Positions 1-9,041 of a stretch of 64,000 nt of DNA are shown here, one piece after another (position 1 is the first letter of the stretch; every line of letters begins with the position of its first letter). The stretch comes from Streptomyces sp. NBC_01294. GTDB lineage: Bacteria > Actinomycetota > Actinomycetes > Streptomycetales > Streptomycetaceae. Below the pieces are notes generated by a model that saw only the letters and a program-made list of their open reading frames with translations, was not told the DNA's origin and did no database searches. The position numbers and the translations under genes were made by a program. Location of the stretch: NCBI RefSeq assembly GCF_035917235.1, contig NZ_CP108423.1, positions 1,488,001-1,552,000 on the forward strand. The letters run 5' to 3'.

Positions 1-702
1 GTCGCGGGCGCCGTGCTGTTCGTCGCCGTCCGCTACGGGCGGGTGATCTCCCGGTTCGTCTCCAGTGACGACCCGGAGAAGCTGCTCCTGGTCGTCCTGG
101 GCCTGACCCTGCTGGTCGCGGGCATCGCCCAGCAGCTGCAGGTCTCCGCCGCGGTCGGCGCGTTCCTGGTCGGCATCGCCCTGTCCGGCGAGGTGGCCGA
201 GGGCACGCACACCCTGCTCAGCCCGCTGCGCGACCTGTTCGCCGCGGTGTTCTTCGTCTTCTTCGGCCTGCACACCGATCCGGCCAGCATTCCGCCGGTC
301 CTGCTGCCCGCGCTCGCGCTCGCCCTGGTCACCACGTGCACGAAGATCGCCACCGGGTACTGGGCCGCGAAGCGGGCCGGGGTCGGGATCAAGGGCCGCT
401 GGCGCGCCGGCGGCACGCTCGTCGCGCGCGGCGAGTTCTCCATCGTCATCGCCGGACTCGCCGTCACGGCGGGCATCGAGCCCGCGCTGGGCCCGCTGGC
501 CACGGCGTACGTGCTGATCCTCGTGGTGGTCGGGCCGCTCACCGCCCGCTACACCGAGCCCCTGGCCGCCTGGGTCAGGGCGCGGCGTACGCTCCGCCCG
601 CCTCTGCTCGCGGCCGTGCCCTCGCCCGCGAAGTCCCCGGAATCGGCCGCCGGAAGGGCCTTGGATCCGGCCCCCGACCAGGACCCGGCCGGCCGGACCT
701 GA
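1..702 (+). CDS. Cation:proton antiporter, C-terminal part (5' truncated)
   Basis: The frame is open from base 1, so only the last 233 residues of a longer membrane protein are present. At least five hydrophobic segments are visible, with the VGAFLVGIALSGE helix and the FFVFFGLHTDP stretch typical of CPA2 (KefB/NhaS-type) exchangers that swap Na+ or K+ for H+ across the cytoplasmic membrane. The last ~35 residues are a Pro/Ala-rich cytoplasmic tail without a TrkA-N domain. It converges on the next gene. Family assignment is from motifs; the ion is not predictable. Confidence is limited by the missing N-terminus. Confidence 0.8.
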   Translation, partial: VAGAVLFVAVRYGRVISRFVSSDDPEKLLLVVLGLTLLVAGIAQQLQVSAAVGAFLVGIALSGEVAEGTHTLLSPLRDLFAAVFFVFFGLHTDPASIPPVLLPALALALVTTCTKIATGYWAAKRAGVGIKGRWRAGGTLVARGEFSIVIAGLAVTAGIEPALGPLATAYVLILVVVGPLTARYTEPLAAWVRARRTLRPPLLAAVPSPAKSPESAAGRALDPAPDQDPAGRT

Positions 703-769
703 GCGAAGGCGCCGGAGCGACCACACCCGAGCGAAGCCCCGCCGAGCGCAGGCTCCCGGGCGGCGGTCA

Positions 770-817
770 CCGGCCGGGGCCGCGGGGTACCCTGCCGCTG
801 CCCGCCGCCCCGGCCGG
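770..817. terminator. Bidirectional terminator hairpin
   Basis: Perfect 11-bp inverted repeat (CCGGCCGGGGC / GCCCCGGCCGG) with a 26-base spacer between two convergent stops (702 on plus, 818 on minus). There is no T-tract, as is usual for Streptomyces terminators. Confidence 0.65.
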
Positions 818-1141
818 CTACCCCGGCTTCGCCCCACGGGTCCGGCGCCGTCGCTGCGGGGTGCCGAAGAGGTTCACCGCCAGTGCGGCGACGACCAGTC
901 CGGCCGCCATCAGGAGCCCGTTGGGCAGGGTGGCCCCGGCCACCGCGGCGCCGACGCCCAGGCCCATGGCCAGCCAGGCGCGCGTGCGGTGGTACCACCG
1001 GGGCCGCGGGCGCCGGCCTCCGCCCGGGCCACCGGCACCGGCACCGACGCCGGCACCGGCGCCGGCACCGGCACCGCGCGGATCGTCGTGCCGGAGCCCG
1101 GCTCCGGGGTCGGCGGTCTTGTCGTCGCCGGAGTCCGGCAT
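818..1141 (-). CDS. Small membrane protein of unknown function
   Basis: 107 residues, ATG start preceded by AAAGGAG. The first ~45 residues are charged and then Gly/Ala-rich (a GAGAGAG tract made by hexanucleotide repeats). Two hydrophobic helices follow at about 53-90 (LAMGLGVGAAVAGATL and LLMAAGLVVAALAVNLF), then an Arg-rich tail (RRRRTRG). I do not recognise the family. It lies 60 bases downstream of the ArsB/NhaD-type transporter in the same direction and may be cotranscribed. The two-helix plan suggests a small inner-membrane protein; no function can be assigned. Confidence 0.65.
   Translation of the reverse strand: MPDSGDDKTADPGAGLRHDDPRGAGAGAGAGVGAGAGGPGGGRRPRPRWYHRTRAWLAMGLGVGAAVAGATLPNGLLMAAGLVVAALAVNLFGTPQRRRRTRGAKPG
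1029..1076. repeat. Hexanucleotide tandem repeat inside coding region
   Basis: About eight degenerate copies of a GCACCG/GCCGGC unit, encoding the GAGAGAG stretch of the small membrane protein. Length variation here would stay in frame. Confidence 0.6.
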
Positions 1142-1201
1142 GACCTGCTCCTTTCCTCGGCTTCGTCGGTTTCATCGGCTTCGTCGGTCGGGCCAGGGCG
1201 G

Positions 1202-2500
1202 TCAGGCGAGGACGAAGTAGCGCAGCCACACGTACACCCCCGCGAGGACGGTGGTGACGGCGGTGACGATCAGGCCGTAGCGGCTGAACTGCCAGAAGGA
1301 GATGTGGTGTCCCGCGCGGTCGGCTATGCCCACCACGACCACGTTGGCGGAGGAGGCGACGATCGTGGCGTTGCCCGCGAGGTCCGCGCCGAGGGCGAAG
1401 GACCACCACAGCACCTGCGCCTGCTCGTTGCCGCCGCACGCCGCGACGATCTCGGCGACGATCGGGCTGGTGGACGCGACGAAGGGGATGTTGTCGATCA
1501 CCGCCGAGGGCACGATCGAACCGAACAGCAGGGCCATGGAGGCGCCGAGCAGATTGCCGTCCAAGGCGCGGGCGGCGGCCTGGCCGACGTCGGTGATGAC
1601 GCCGCTGCGCACCATCGCGCCGACCATGACGAACAGGCCGGTGAAGAAGGCCAGCGTGGGCCACTCCACATCCGCCGCGACCTCCGCCGCCTTCAGCCGT
1701 GAGACGGCCAGCAGGACCAGCCCGCCGGTGATGGCGACCACCGAGGGTTCGAGGTGCAGGGTGGTGTGGAGGACGAAGCAGGCCATCACGATGACGATGA
1801 CGACTCCGCTGACGGCCAGCAGCCGGCCGTCCTTGATGGCGTCCCGCTCCCGCATGGCCATCACGTGGGCCGCGCGCTTGGGGTCGTAACGGAACGCGTC
1901 GCGGAACATCCACCGGGCCATCACCGCGAACACCACGACGAGCAGGGTGGTGATGGGTGCCATGTGGAGCAGGAAGTCGTTGAACGACAGGCCCGCGCGG
2001 GACCCGATCATGATGTTGGGCGGGTCACCGATCAGGGTGGCGGCGCCGCCGATGTTGCAGGCCATCACCTCGGCGATCAGGTACGGCACCACGGGCACGC
2101 CCAGGCGCCGGCAGACCACGATGGTGACCGGGGCGATCAGCAGCACCGTGGTCACGTTGTCCAGCCACGCGGACAGGAACGCGGTCGCGAGGATGAGCAG
2201 CACCATCAGCCGGTACGGGCGGCCGCCGGCCCGTTTCGCCGCCCAGATCGCAACGAACTCGAAGATCCCGGTCCGTTTGAGCACGGCGACGATCAGCATC
2301 ATGCCCAGGAGCAGGACGATGACGTTCCAGTCGATGCCGGTCACGTCGGAGAAGAACGCGTGATCGGGACCGGTCGCCCCGATCACGAGCATCACCACCG
2401 CGCCCCCGAGCGCACCGGCGACCCGGTGCACCCGTTCGGTCGCGATCAGCAGGTAGGTGGTGGCGAAGACCGCGAGGGCGAGCCACGTGCCAGCGCGCAC
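1202..2500 (-). CDS. ArsB/NhaD-type (SLC13-like) transporter
   Basis: 432 residues from a GTG at 2500, giving an N-terminus VRAGTWLALAVFATTYLL that starts in the first helix. The frame is open to 2698, but residues encoded upstream are low-complexity and Arg/Pro-rich, so the longer start is rejected. About eleven hydrophobic segments are seen. Ion-transporter-superfamily landmarks are present: DWNVIVLLLGMMLIV, WLDNVTTVLLIAPVT and IGDPPNIMIGSRAG near the middle, and VIDNIPFVAS in the second half. The family exports arsenite or exchanges Na+/H+ or carries dicarboxylates; the substrate is not readable. It follows the hydrogenase hyp genes but is separated by a hairpin terminator and 245 bases, so is probably transcribed independently. 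Confidence 0.85.
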   Translation of the reverse strand: MRAGTWLALAVFATTYLLIATERVHRVAGALGGAVVMLVIGATGPDHAFFSDVTGIDWNVIVLLLGMMLIVAVLKRTGIFEFVAIWAAKRAGGRPYRLMVLLILATAFLSAWLDNVTTVLLIAPVTIVVCRRLGVPVVPYLIAEVMACNIGGAATLIGDPPNIMIGSRAGLSFNDFLLHMAPITTLLVVVFAVMARWMFRDAFRYDPKRAAHVMAMRERDAIKDGRLLAVSGVVIVIVMACFVLHTTLHLEPSVVAITGGLVLLAVSRLKAAEVAADVEWPTLAFFTGLFVMVGAMVRSGVITDVGQAAARALDGNLLGASMALLFGSIVPSAVIDNIPFVASTSPIVAEIVAACGGNEQAQVLWWSFALGADLAGNATIVASSANVVVVGIADRAGHHISFWQFSRYGLIVTAVTTVLAGVYVWLRYFVLA

Positions 2501-2531
2501 GGCGGGACCTGATCCGCGGTGCGGTGGGTGA

Positions 2532-2555
2532 CGGCAGGGCGTATGCCGCCTGCCG
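2532..2555. promoter_or_regulatory. Inverted repeat upstream of ArsB/NhaD-type gene
   Basis: 7-bp perfect arms CGGCAGG / CCTGCCG around a 10-base loop, 32 bases before the GTG start of the transporter. It could be an operator or leader hairpin. No clear -10/-35 pair was found. Confidence 0.35.
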
Positions 2556-2697
2556 GGGAACGGGGCGGGGTCGTCATCGGCGCGGACTCCGTTCGTGCCG
2601 TGGCCGCGAGCACCCAGGCCGCCCGCCCGGTACGCCACTCCACGATCAGCACCGAAGGGCCGCAGGGGTGTTCCTCCCCCGAGCATCACCCGCACCA

Positions 2698-2720
2698 CCG
2701 GCCCCGCACATCGGGGCCGG
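2698..2720 (-). terminator. Terminator after hypE
   Basis: Perfect 8-bp stem CCGGCCCC / GGGGCCGG with a 7-base loop, starting 24 bases past the hypE stop. It probably ends the hydrogenase maturation transcript. Confidence 0.6.
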
Positions 2721-2744
2721 CACCCATCTTGTGCGCCACGCCGG

Positions 2745-3806
2745 TCAGCAGATGCGCGGCAGCTGCTCCCCGATCGGCAGGTCGACCACCCGGGTGCCGC
2801 CGAGGGCGGTACGGGCCACGACCAGGCCCGGGTGGGCGTCGACGGCCTCGCCGATCACCGCCGCGTGGCGGCCCAGCGGATGGGCGCGCATGGCGTCGAG
2901 GACGGCATCGGCGTGCTCGCGGGGGACGAAGGCGACCAACTTGCCCTCGTTGGCCACGTAGAACGGGTCGAGGCCGAGGATCGCGCAGGCGTTCGCGACG
3001 GCGGCGGGGACCGGGACCCGGCCCTCGTGGATCACGACGCCGGTGCCCGAGGCGGCCGCGATCTCGTTGAGGGAGGCCGCGAGACCGCCCCGGGTGGGGT
3101 CGCGCAGCACGTGCAGGTCCGGGGTGACGGCGAGCATGCTCTGCACGAGACCGCCCAGGGCCGCGCAGTCGCTCTCGATGTCCACGCCGAATTCCAGCCC
3201 CTCGCGGACGCTCATGATCGCCACCCCGTGGAGTCCGACCTCGCCGCTGACGATCACGACGTCGCCGGGCACGACCCGCTGCGGGCGCAGGTCCACCCCG
3301 TCGGGGATCAGCCCGATGCCCGAGGTGTTGATGTAGACGCCGTCCCCGTGGCCCGTTTCGACCACCTTGGTGTCGCCGGTCGCCACCTCCACGCCCGCGG
3401 CCCGCGCGGCGCGGCCCATGGCCTCGGCCACGCGCGCCACCACGGACATCAGGGCGCCCTCTTCGAGGATGAACCCGCAGGACAGGTAGGCGGCTCGGGC
3501 TCCGCTCATGGCCAGGTCGTTGACCGTGCCGTTGACCGCGAGGTCACCGATGGAGCCGCCGGGGAAGAACAGCGGCCGCACGACGTAGGAGTCGGTGGAG
3601 AAGGCGAGCCGGACGCCCCCGAGGGAGACGGCCGCGGAGTCCCCGAGCTGGGCCAGCACGTCACCGCCGAAGGCGGGCGCGAAGAGGTGCTGGACCAGCT
3701 CGGCGGAGAGCGCGCCGCCGCCGCCGTGGCCCATCACCACGCGGGGGCGGTCGCGCAGCGGGGCCGGGCAGGTCCAGCCCGTGATGTCGAGTGCGGTGTC
3801 AGACAA
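2745..3806 (-). CDS. hypE: Hydrogenase maturation protein HypE
   Basis: 353 residues, full length for the family. HypE dehydrates the carbamoyl group placed by HypF on its C-terminal Cys, forming the thiocyanate that gives the CN- ligands of the NiFe active site. The C-terminus is PRIC, carrying the essential terminal Cys353. The N-terminus has the ATP-binding [10 protein letters not shown] motif, and the PurM/AIR-synthase fold is followed ([22 protein letters not shown]). The start is a TTG, preceded by GGAGGCGAG and overlapping the hypD stop, so translation is probably coupled. It is the last gene of the hyp operon. Confidence 0.95.
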   Translation of the reverse strand: MSDTALDITGWTCPAPLRDRPRVVMGHGGGGALSAELVQHLFAPAFGGDVLAQLGDSAAVSLGGVRLAFSTDSYVVRPLFFPGGSIGDLAVNGTVNDLAMSGARAAYLSCGFILEEGALMSVVARVAEAMGRAARAAGVEVATGDTKVVETGHGDGVYINTSGIGLIPDGVDLRPQRVVPGDVVIVSGEVGLHGVAIMSVREGLEFGVDIESDCAALGGLVQSMLAVTPDLHVLRDPTRGGLAASLNEIAAASGTGVVIHEGRVPVPAAVANACAILGLDPFYVANEGKLVAFVPREHADAVLDAMRAHPLGRHAAVIGEAVDAHPGLVVARTALGGTRVVDLPIGEQLPRIC

Positions 3807-4941
3807 CGGGGCTCGCCTCCGGCGCGGTGGTCGGGGCGGCGGGCACGGTCCCCAGGTCCAGCCGCCGGTAGAGGTAGTACGCGGCGCAGGCGCCCTCGCT
3901 GGAGACCATGGTGGCGCCGAGCGGGCTGCGCGGGGTGCACAGCGTGCCGAAAGCCTCGCACTCGTGCGGCTTGAGCAGCCCCTGGAGCACCTCGCCGCTG
4001 CGGCACTCGGCCGGCTCCACGGTGTTGATGCCGGTGACGGAGAAGCGGTGTTCGGCGTCGAAGTCCCGGTAGCGGGGGGACAGCCGCCAGCCGCTGTCGG
4101 GGATGACGCCGATGCCGCGCCAGGCCCGGTCGGTGACTTCGAAGACGTCCTCCAGCATGGCGAGCGCGGCCGGGTTGCCCTCCGGGCGGACGGCCCGCGC
4201 GTAGGCGTTGTCGACGGTGTGCTCGCCGCGTTCCAGCTGCCGCACGGCCCGGCGTACGCCCTCCAGGATGTCCAGCGGCTCGAATCCCGTCACCACGATC
4301 GGCACGCGGTGGCGCGCGGCCAGTTCGGGGTACTCGCCCATGCCCATCACGCTGCACACGTGCCCGGCGGCGAGGAACCCCTGGACCCGGCAGCTCGGCG
4401 ACTGCATGATCGCCTCGATGGCCGGGGGGACCCGGACGTGGGACACGAGCAGGCTGAAGTTGCGGATGCCCAGCTTCTTCGCCTGGTACACCGTCATGGC
4501 GTTGGGCGGCGCGGTGGTCTCGAAGCCGATGCCGAAGAACACCACCTGGCGCTGCGGGTTCTCCTGGGCGATCCTCAGGGCGTCGAGCGGGGAGTAGACG
4601 ACGCGTACGTCGCCGCCCTCGCTGCGCACCTGGAACAGGTCGCGGCCGGTCCCGGGCACCCGGAGCATGTCCCCGAAGGAACAGAAGATCACGTCGGGGC
4701 GGGAGGCGATCTCCAGCGCCTTGTCGATGACCTCCAGCGGCGTGACGCACACCGGGCAGCCCGGACCGTGGATCAATTCCACCTGGTCCGGGAGCAGTTG
4801 GTCGATCCCGTGCCGGATGATGGTGTGGGTCTGGCCGCCGCAGACCTCCATCAGGGCCCAGGGACGGGTCACGGTGGCGTGGATGTCGTCGAGCAGCCGG
4901 CGGGCGAGCGCCGGGTCCTGGAATTCGTCGATGTACTTCAC
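3799..4941 (-). CDS. hypD: Hydrogenase maturation protein HypD
   Basis: 380 residues. The GTG at 4941 was chosen over the open frame to 5184 because AGGAGGAA precedes it and homologues begin with KYIDEFQD. HypD is the 4Fe-4S scaffold that, with HypC, holds the Fe(CN)2CO unit before transfer to the large subunit. Conserved motifs are visible: [10 protein letters not shown] (Cys34), HGPGCPVC (Cys62, Cys65) and, near the C-terminus, [19 protein letters not shown] with a later GAC. The start overlaps the hypC stop (GTGA) and the stop overlaps the hypE start. Confidence 0.95.
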   Translation of the reverse strand: MKYIDEFQDPALARRLLDDIHATVTRPWALMEVCGGQTHTIIRHGIDQLLPDQVELIHGPGCPVCVTPLEVIDKALEIASRPDVIFCSFGDMLRVPGTGRDLFQVRSEGGDVRVVYSPLDALRIAQENPQRQVVFFGIGFETTAPPNAMTVYQAKKLGIRNFSLLVSHVRVPPAIEAIMQSPSCRVQGFLAAGHVCSVMGMGEYPELAARHRVPIVVTGFEPLDILEGVRRAVRQLERGEHTVDNAYARAVRPEGNPAALAMLEDVFEVTDRAWRGIGVIPDSGWRLSPRYRDFDAEHRFSVTGINTVEPAECRSGEVLQGLLKPHECEAFGTLCTPRSPLGATMVSSEGACAAYYLYRRLDLGTVPAAPTTAPEASPVV

Positions 4942-5279
4942 GGCTGGACTTCCTCCTGCGGTGCGGCGACGGCCGGTTCGTCGGCGAAGGGCCAGGGGGA
5001 GTCGGCGCCGGCCTGTGCGGCGGCCTGCTCCCACGGGTCGCCGAACTCCTCCTGGAGCATGCCGAGTTGCTCGAAGAGTTCGAGGGTCTGCCGGGCCGAC
5101 TCCTCGTCGAGTCGCTGGAGGGCGAACCCCACGTGGACGATGGCGTACTCGCCCACCTGCAGGTCCGGCAGGTACTCCAGGCACACCTCCTTCTGCACAC
5201 CGCCGAAGTCGACGGTAGCCATGCGGGTGCCGTCCTTCTCCCCGATGTCAAGCACTCTGCCGGGTACCGCCAGGCACAT
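4938..5279 (-). CDS. hypC: Hydrogenase assembly chaperone HypC
   Basis: 113 residues, ATG with AAGGAG upstream. It begins MCLAVPGRV, carrying the essential Cys2 that binds the iron unit in the HypC-HypD complex. The ~78-residue HypC core is followed by an Ala/Pro/Glu-rich tail of about 35 residues (from DPWEQ on) that is longer than in enterobacterial HypC. The start lies 32 bases inside the 3' end of hypF and the stop overlaps hypD, so the hypFCDE genes form one tightly coupled block. Confidence 0.95.
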   Translation of the reverse strand: MCLAVPGRVLDIGEKDGTRMATVDFGGVQKEVCLEYLPDLQVGEYAIVHVGFALQRLDEESARQTLELFEQLGMLQEEFGDPWEQAAAQAGADSPWPFADEPAVAAPQEEVQP

Positions 5280-7683
5280 GGGCTTCTCCTTGCTGTGGGT
5301 GGTGCTCCGTGGCTGAGGCCGCCGCCACCATGAGCTGGCCGAGGGACAACCCGCCGTCGTTCGGGGGGACCCGGCCGTGCCGCAGGACGGTGAATCCGGA
5401 CGCGCGCAGGGTGCGGGCGCACGCGGAGGAGAGCAGGGTGTTGGCGAAGACGCCGCCGGTCAGTGCGACGGTGTCCAGGCCGTGGCGCTCGCGCGCGAGC
5501 CCGCAGAGGGTGCCGACGAGGGCGGCGACGGAGGCGTGGAAGCGGGCGGCGATCAGCGCCCGGTCCGTGCCCGCGCGGACGTCGGCGACCACGGCGGCCA
5601 GGACGGGCGCCGGATCGGCGGTGACCGGGCCCGCGTCGGGGCCCGGCGGGACGCACAGGCCGAAGGCGTAGCCGGGGCCGGAATCGGGGTCGAGGCCGGG
5701 GCCGGAGTCGGGGTCGGCCGCGCCGAGCGCCGCGCCGAGCGCCACGCCCTCCAGCTCGATCGCGGCCTGCGCCTCGTAGCCGGCGCGGTGGCAGACTCCG
5801 GCCAGGGAGGAGACGGCGTCGAAGAGGCGGCCCATGCTGGAGGTCGGGACGCAGTTCAGGTCCCGCTCCAACTGCCGCTCCAGCACCCGGAGTTCGTCGG
5901 CCGGGCAGGCGGCCGTGCAGGGCAGGTCCGGGGCCCAGCCGATGCCCGCCGCGCGCAGGTGGGACAGCGCCATGCGGTACGGGCGGTGCACGGCCGCGTC
6001 GCCGCCCGGCAGCGGGACGTACGCGAGGTGGGCGAACCGGGTGTACCCGGCGTAGTCGGCGAGCAGGACCTCGCCGCCCCACACGGCGCCGTCGTCTCCG
6101 TAGCCGGTGCCGTCGAAGGCGATGCCGATCACCCGGCGGCCGCCGTCCAGACCGTGCTCCGCCATGGCGGAGGCGACGTGCGCGTGGTGGTGCTGCACGC
6201 GGACGAGCGGACGAGCGCCCGCGGCGCGCCGGGCCCACCCGGCGGAGCGGTAGCCGGGGTGCCGGTCGGCGGCGAGGCGGACGGGGCTGACGCCGGTGAT
6301 GGACTCCAGCTGCCGCTCGGCGCGTTCGAAGGCGTCCTGGGTCGCGAGGTCGTCCATGTCGCCGACATGGGCGGAGAGCCAGGCCCGGCGCCCTTCGCCG
6401 AGGCAGAAGGCGTTCTTCAGGTCCCCGCCCGCGGCGAGGGTCGCGGGGACCGGCAGCGGCAGGGTCAGCGGCATCGGGGCGTACCCGCGGGAGCGCCGTA
6501 CGGTCAGGGTCTCGCCGTCGCAGACCCGCACCACGGAGTCGTCGCAGGGCACGTGGATGGGACGGTCGTGCGTGAGCCAGGCGTCGGCGAGGAGGGCGAG
6601 CCGGTCCAGGGCCTCGTCGTCGTCCGTGACGATGGGCTCTCCCGCGAGGTTCCCGCTGGTCATGACGAGCAGGCGGGGGCCCTGCGGGTCACCGGGCAGA
6701 CCGAGCAGCAGGTGGTGGACCGGCGTGTACGGGAGCATCACGCCGAGGTCGGGACAGCGCGGGGCGACCTCGTCCGCCACACCGCCCGGGGTGGCCCTGC
6801 CCTCCGTACCGCCGCGGCGGCGCAGCAGCACGATGGGCCGTACGCCTCCTTCGAGCAGGGCGCGTTCCTCGGGACCGATGTGCGCGAAGCGCTCGGCGTC
6901 GGCGAGGTCCCGGGCCATCAGCGCGAAGGGCTTGTCCCCGCGGGCCTTGCGGCGGCGCAGCTCCGACACGGCGCCCGGGTGGCCGGCGTCGCAGGCCAGG
7001 TGGTAGCCGCCCAGGCCCTTGACGGCGAGGATCGCCCCGGCCGTCAGGAGCCGGCGGGCCTCGGCGACCGGGTCGACGTCCGGGGTCTCGCGGGGCGGCC
7101 GCCCGGTCAGGAGCCTCAGCCGGGGGCCGCAGGCCGGGCAGGCGACCGGCTGGGCGTGGAAGCGGCGGTCGGCGGGGTCGCCGTACTCGCGGGCGCAGTC
7201 GGGGCACATCGGGAAGCGGGCCATGGTGGTGTGGGCGCGGTCGTACGGCAGCCCGGTGACGATGGTGAAGCGCGGCCCGCAGTGCGTGCAGGTGATGAAG
7301 GGGTGGCGGTGGCGCCGGTCGGCCGGGTCCGCCAGCTCGGTGAGGCAGTCGGCGCAGGTGGCCACGTCCGGGGAGACGAGCGTGCGGGCGGGGCCGCCGG
7401 TCCGGGAGGCGATGATGGTGAATCCGGAGCCGCCCGCGACGGGCACCTCGTGGTGGTCGACGGCGTCGACGACGGCCAGCGGGGGCGCGTCCGCCGCGAG
7501 CCGCTCGCAGAACCGCGACACGGCCGCGGGGGCGCCCTCGACCTCGGCGACGACGCCCTCGGGGGTGTTGGTGACGTGGCCGGCGAGGCCGAGCCCGATC
7601 GCGCGGGTGTAGACGTAGGGCCGGAAGCCGACGCCCTGGACCACCCCCCGGACCGTGACCCGGCGGCGCTGCACGGCCTCCAT
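5248..7683 (-). CDS. hypF: Carbamoyltransferase HypF
   Basis: 811 residues. The ATG at 7683 shares a base with the hypB stop (TGATG). HypF makes the carbamoyl group from carbamoyl phosphate for CN- ligand synthesis. Domains in order: acylphosphatase (1-90, VVQGVGFRPYVY), paired zinc fingers (about 105-190, CADC, CTHC, CPDC and CPAC), YrdC-like domain (about 200-390, KGLGGYHLACDA), and the Kae1-like domain (QHHHAHVASAMAEHG, LTGGVFANTLL). A small in-frame duplication (DPDSGPGL / DPDSGPGY) sits in the Kae1-like part. Upstream open frame to 8952 is a shadow of hypB and hypA. Confidence 0.95.
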   Translation of the reverse strand: MEAVQRRRVTVRGVVQGVGFRPYVYTRAIGLGLAGHVTNTPEGVVAEVEGAPAAVSRFCERLAADAPPLAVVDAVDHHEVPVAGGSGFTIIASRTGGPARTLVSPDVATCADCLTELADPADRRHRHPFITCTHCGPRFTIVTGLPYDRAHTTMARFPMCPDCAREYGDPADRRFHAQPVACPACGPRLRLLTGRPPRETPDVDPVAEARRLLTAGAILAVKGLGGYHLACDAGHPGAVSELRRRKARGDKPFALMARDLADAERFAHIGPEERALLEGGVRPIVLLRRRGGTEGRATPGGVADEVAPRCPDLGVMLPYTPVHHLLLGLPGDPQGPRLLVMTSGNLAGEPIVTDDDEALDRLALLADAWLTHDRPIHVPCDDSVVRVCDGETLTVRRSRGYAPMPLTLPLPVPATLAAGGDLKNAFCLGEGRRAWLSAHVGDMDDLATQDAFERAERQLESITGVSPVRLAADRHPGYRSAGWARRAAGARPLVRVQHHHAHVASAMAEHGLDGGRRVIGIAFDGTGYGDDGAVWGGEVLLADYAGYTRFAHLAYVPLPGGDAAVHRPYRMALSHLRAAGIGWAPDLPCTAACPADELRVLERQLERDLNCVPTSSMGRLFDAVSSLAGVCHRAGYEAQAAIELEGVALGAALGAADPDSGPGLDPDSGPGYAFGLCVPPGPDAGPVTADPAPVLAAVVADVRAGTDRALIAARFHASVAALVGTLCGLARERHGLDTVALTGGVFANTLLSSACARTLRASGFTVLRHGRVPPNDGGLSLGQLMVAAASATEHHPQQGEAHVPGGTRQSA

Positions 7684-8528
7684 CAGCGGGACTGCGCGGC
7701 GGGCTGGACGTGCGGGTGATCGTGGTCGTGATCGTGATCGGGTCCGTGTACGTGGTCGTGATCGGGCCCGTGGTCGTGATCCGGCCCGTGTACGTGGTCG
7801 TGGCCATGGTCGTGTCCATGGCCGTGGCCGTGGGACTGCTGCTGACGGGCCATGACCGGGGTGTGCGTCGCGGCGCCCGCCCCCGCCGCCAGCGCCCGGT
7901 CGAGCAGGACGCCCAGGCCCTCCCCCGCACGAGCGGAGGTGAGGACCACCTCCACACCGGGGTTGACCTGCTGGACGTGGGCGCGGAAGGCGTCCTCGTC
8001 GAACTCGACGGCCCGCGCGATGTCGGTCTTGGTGACCACCACCAGCTGCGCCAGTCCGAAGGCGGTCGGATACTTCAGCGGCTTGTCCTCGCCCTCGGTC
8101 ACCGAGGCGAGCACCACCCGCAGCGACTCCCCGAGGTCGTAGGTCGCCGGGCAGACCAGGTTGCCCACGTTCTCCACGAAGAGCAGCCGGGTGTCCTCGG
8201 GCAGCCAGCCGTCCAGGTGCCGGCCGAGCATCCCGGCCTCCAGGTGGCACAGCCCGTCGGTGAGGACCTGCTTGACCGGTACGCCCGAACGGGCCAGCCG
8301 TACCGCGTCGTTCTCGGTGGCCAGGTCCGCCGTCAGCGCGGCCACGGCCACGCCCCGCTCCCGCGCGAGGAGCAGTTCGCGCTCCAGCAGGGCCGTCTTG
8401 CCGCTGCCGGGGCTGGAGAGCAGGTTGACGACCGTCGTACCGCGCGCGGTGAGTTCGGCGCGCAGGACCTGGGCGGCGACGTCGTTCTTGGCGAGTACCG
8501 CCTGCCGCAGATCGACCACTCGGCACAT
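7683..8528 (-). CDS. hypB: Hydrogenase nickel incorporation GTPase HypB with C-terminal His-rich tail
   Basis: 281 residues, ATG with GAGGAGG upstream. HypB is a SIMIBI-class GTPase that inserts nickel into the large subunit with HypA. The P-loop LLSSPGSGKT (GSGKT at 41-45), a CHLEAG motif and ENVGNLVC supply nucleotide and metal sites. The N-terminal CxxCGC nickel motif of E. coli HypB is absent. The last ~50 residues hold about 18 His alternating with Gly and Asp (HGHGHDHG-type units). In rhizobial HypB the His-rich segment is N-terminal, so the placement is notable; it probably stores or buffers nickel. The stop overlaps the hypF start. Confidence 0.95.
   Translation of the reverse strand: MCRVVDLRQAVLAKNDVAAQVLRAELTARGTTVVNLLSSPGSGKTALLERELLLARERGVAVAALTADLATENDAVRLARSGVPVKQVLTDGLCHLEAGMLGRHLDGWLPEDTRLLFVENVGNLVCPATYDLGESLRVVLASVTEGEDKPLKYPTAFGLAQLVVVTKTDIARAVEFDEDAFRAHVQQVNPGVEVVLTSARAGEGLGVLLDRALAAGAGAATHTPVMARQQQSHGHGHGHDHGHDHVHGPDHDHGPDHDHVHGPDHDHDHDHPHVQPAAQSR
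7695..7830. repeat. Short tandem repeats encoding the HypB His-rich tail
   Basis: Repeats of GTGGTCGTGATC-like and GGCCCGTG-like units, encoding HDHDH and HGPDHDHG segments. The unit length is a multiple of three, so copy-number change alters tail length without a frameshift. Confidence 0.6.
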
Positions 8529-8531
8529 GGT

Positions 8532-8927
8532 TCAGGCCTCCTCGGGAATCGGTTCGCGGGTACGGGCACCGGCGGGGCCGTCCTCCCAGCGCACGCTGAG
8601 GATCTCCAGCTCGCGGCCCGACAGCAGTTCCACGTCCGTGGCCCTGCCGCATCCGGGGCAGCACAGTTCCGGGGGCATTCCCACGGCCCAGGTGCCGGGA
8701 CAGGACCCGCAGCGGGCGCGGGCCGTCACGGATTCGGTGACAAGCGACGCGCCGTCGAGGACCGTTCCGGCACAGGCCAGTTCGAAACAGAAGGCCAGCG
8801 CGTCGGGGACCACCCCCGCCAGCTCGCCGACCCGGAGCCGTACGGACGTGACGGCGCGCGCGCCGCCCGCTCGGGCCGCCTCTTCCACCTGGCCCACGAC
8901 GGCCATGGCGATCGACATCTCGTGCAT
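8532..8927 (-). CDS. hypA: Hydrogenase nickel metallochaperone HypA
   Basis: 131 residues. It starts MHEMSI, with His2 as the nickel ligand. The zinc site is formed by Cys73 and Cys76 (CGSC) and Cys90 and Cys93 (CPGC). HypA delivers nickel to the large subunit together with HypB. A ~20-residue acidic tail (TREPIPEEA) extends beyond the usual 113-residue length. The ribosome-binding site (AGGACGGAG) is inside a long inverted repeat just upstream. The stop is 3 bases before the hypB start. It is the first gene of the hypABFCDE block. Confidence 0.95.
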   Translation of the reverse strand: MHEMSIAMAVVGQVEEAARAGGARAVTSVRLRVGELAGVVPDALAFCFELACAGTVLDGASLVTESVTARARCGSCPGTWAVGMPPELCCPGCGRATDVELLSGRELEILSVRWEDGPAGARTREPIPEEA

Positions 8928-8929
8928 CG

Positions 8930-8972
8930 GACTCCGTCCTGCCGGGGCTCATTACACCGGCGGGACGGAGTC
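8930..8972 (-). promoter_or_regulatory. Long inverted repeat covering the hypA ribosome-binding site and a possible -10 element
   Basis: 16-bp arms (GACTCCGTCCTGCCGG / CCGGCGGGACGGAGTC) with a single T/G mismatch and an 11-base loop, ending 2 bases before the hypA ATG. In RNA the hypA Shine-Dalgarno would be fully paired. On the minus strand the loop contains TGTAAT (8951-8956, 5 of 6 to the -10 consensus) with GTGACG 15 bp upstream (8972-8977), so it may instead be a DNA operator over a hypA promoter. Confidence 0.6.
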
Positions 8973-9041
8973 GTCACGGGCGGGCACGCCGGTGCGCGGC
9001 GCGCCCCGTACGCCATTCGGGCGCCGTGGCTGGCGGCCGGG

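Noticed and set aside
2501..2698. Longer start for the ArsB/NhaD-type transporter
   Set aside because: The extra 66 residues are Arg/Pro-rich and not membrane-like; GTG at 2500 begins the first helix.
7684..8952. N-terminal extension of the hypF frame to 8952
   Set aside because: It overlaps hypB and hypA completely; the ATG at 7683 abuts the hypB stop and starts the known acylphosphatase domain.
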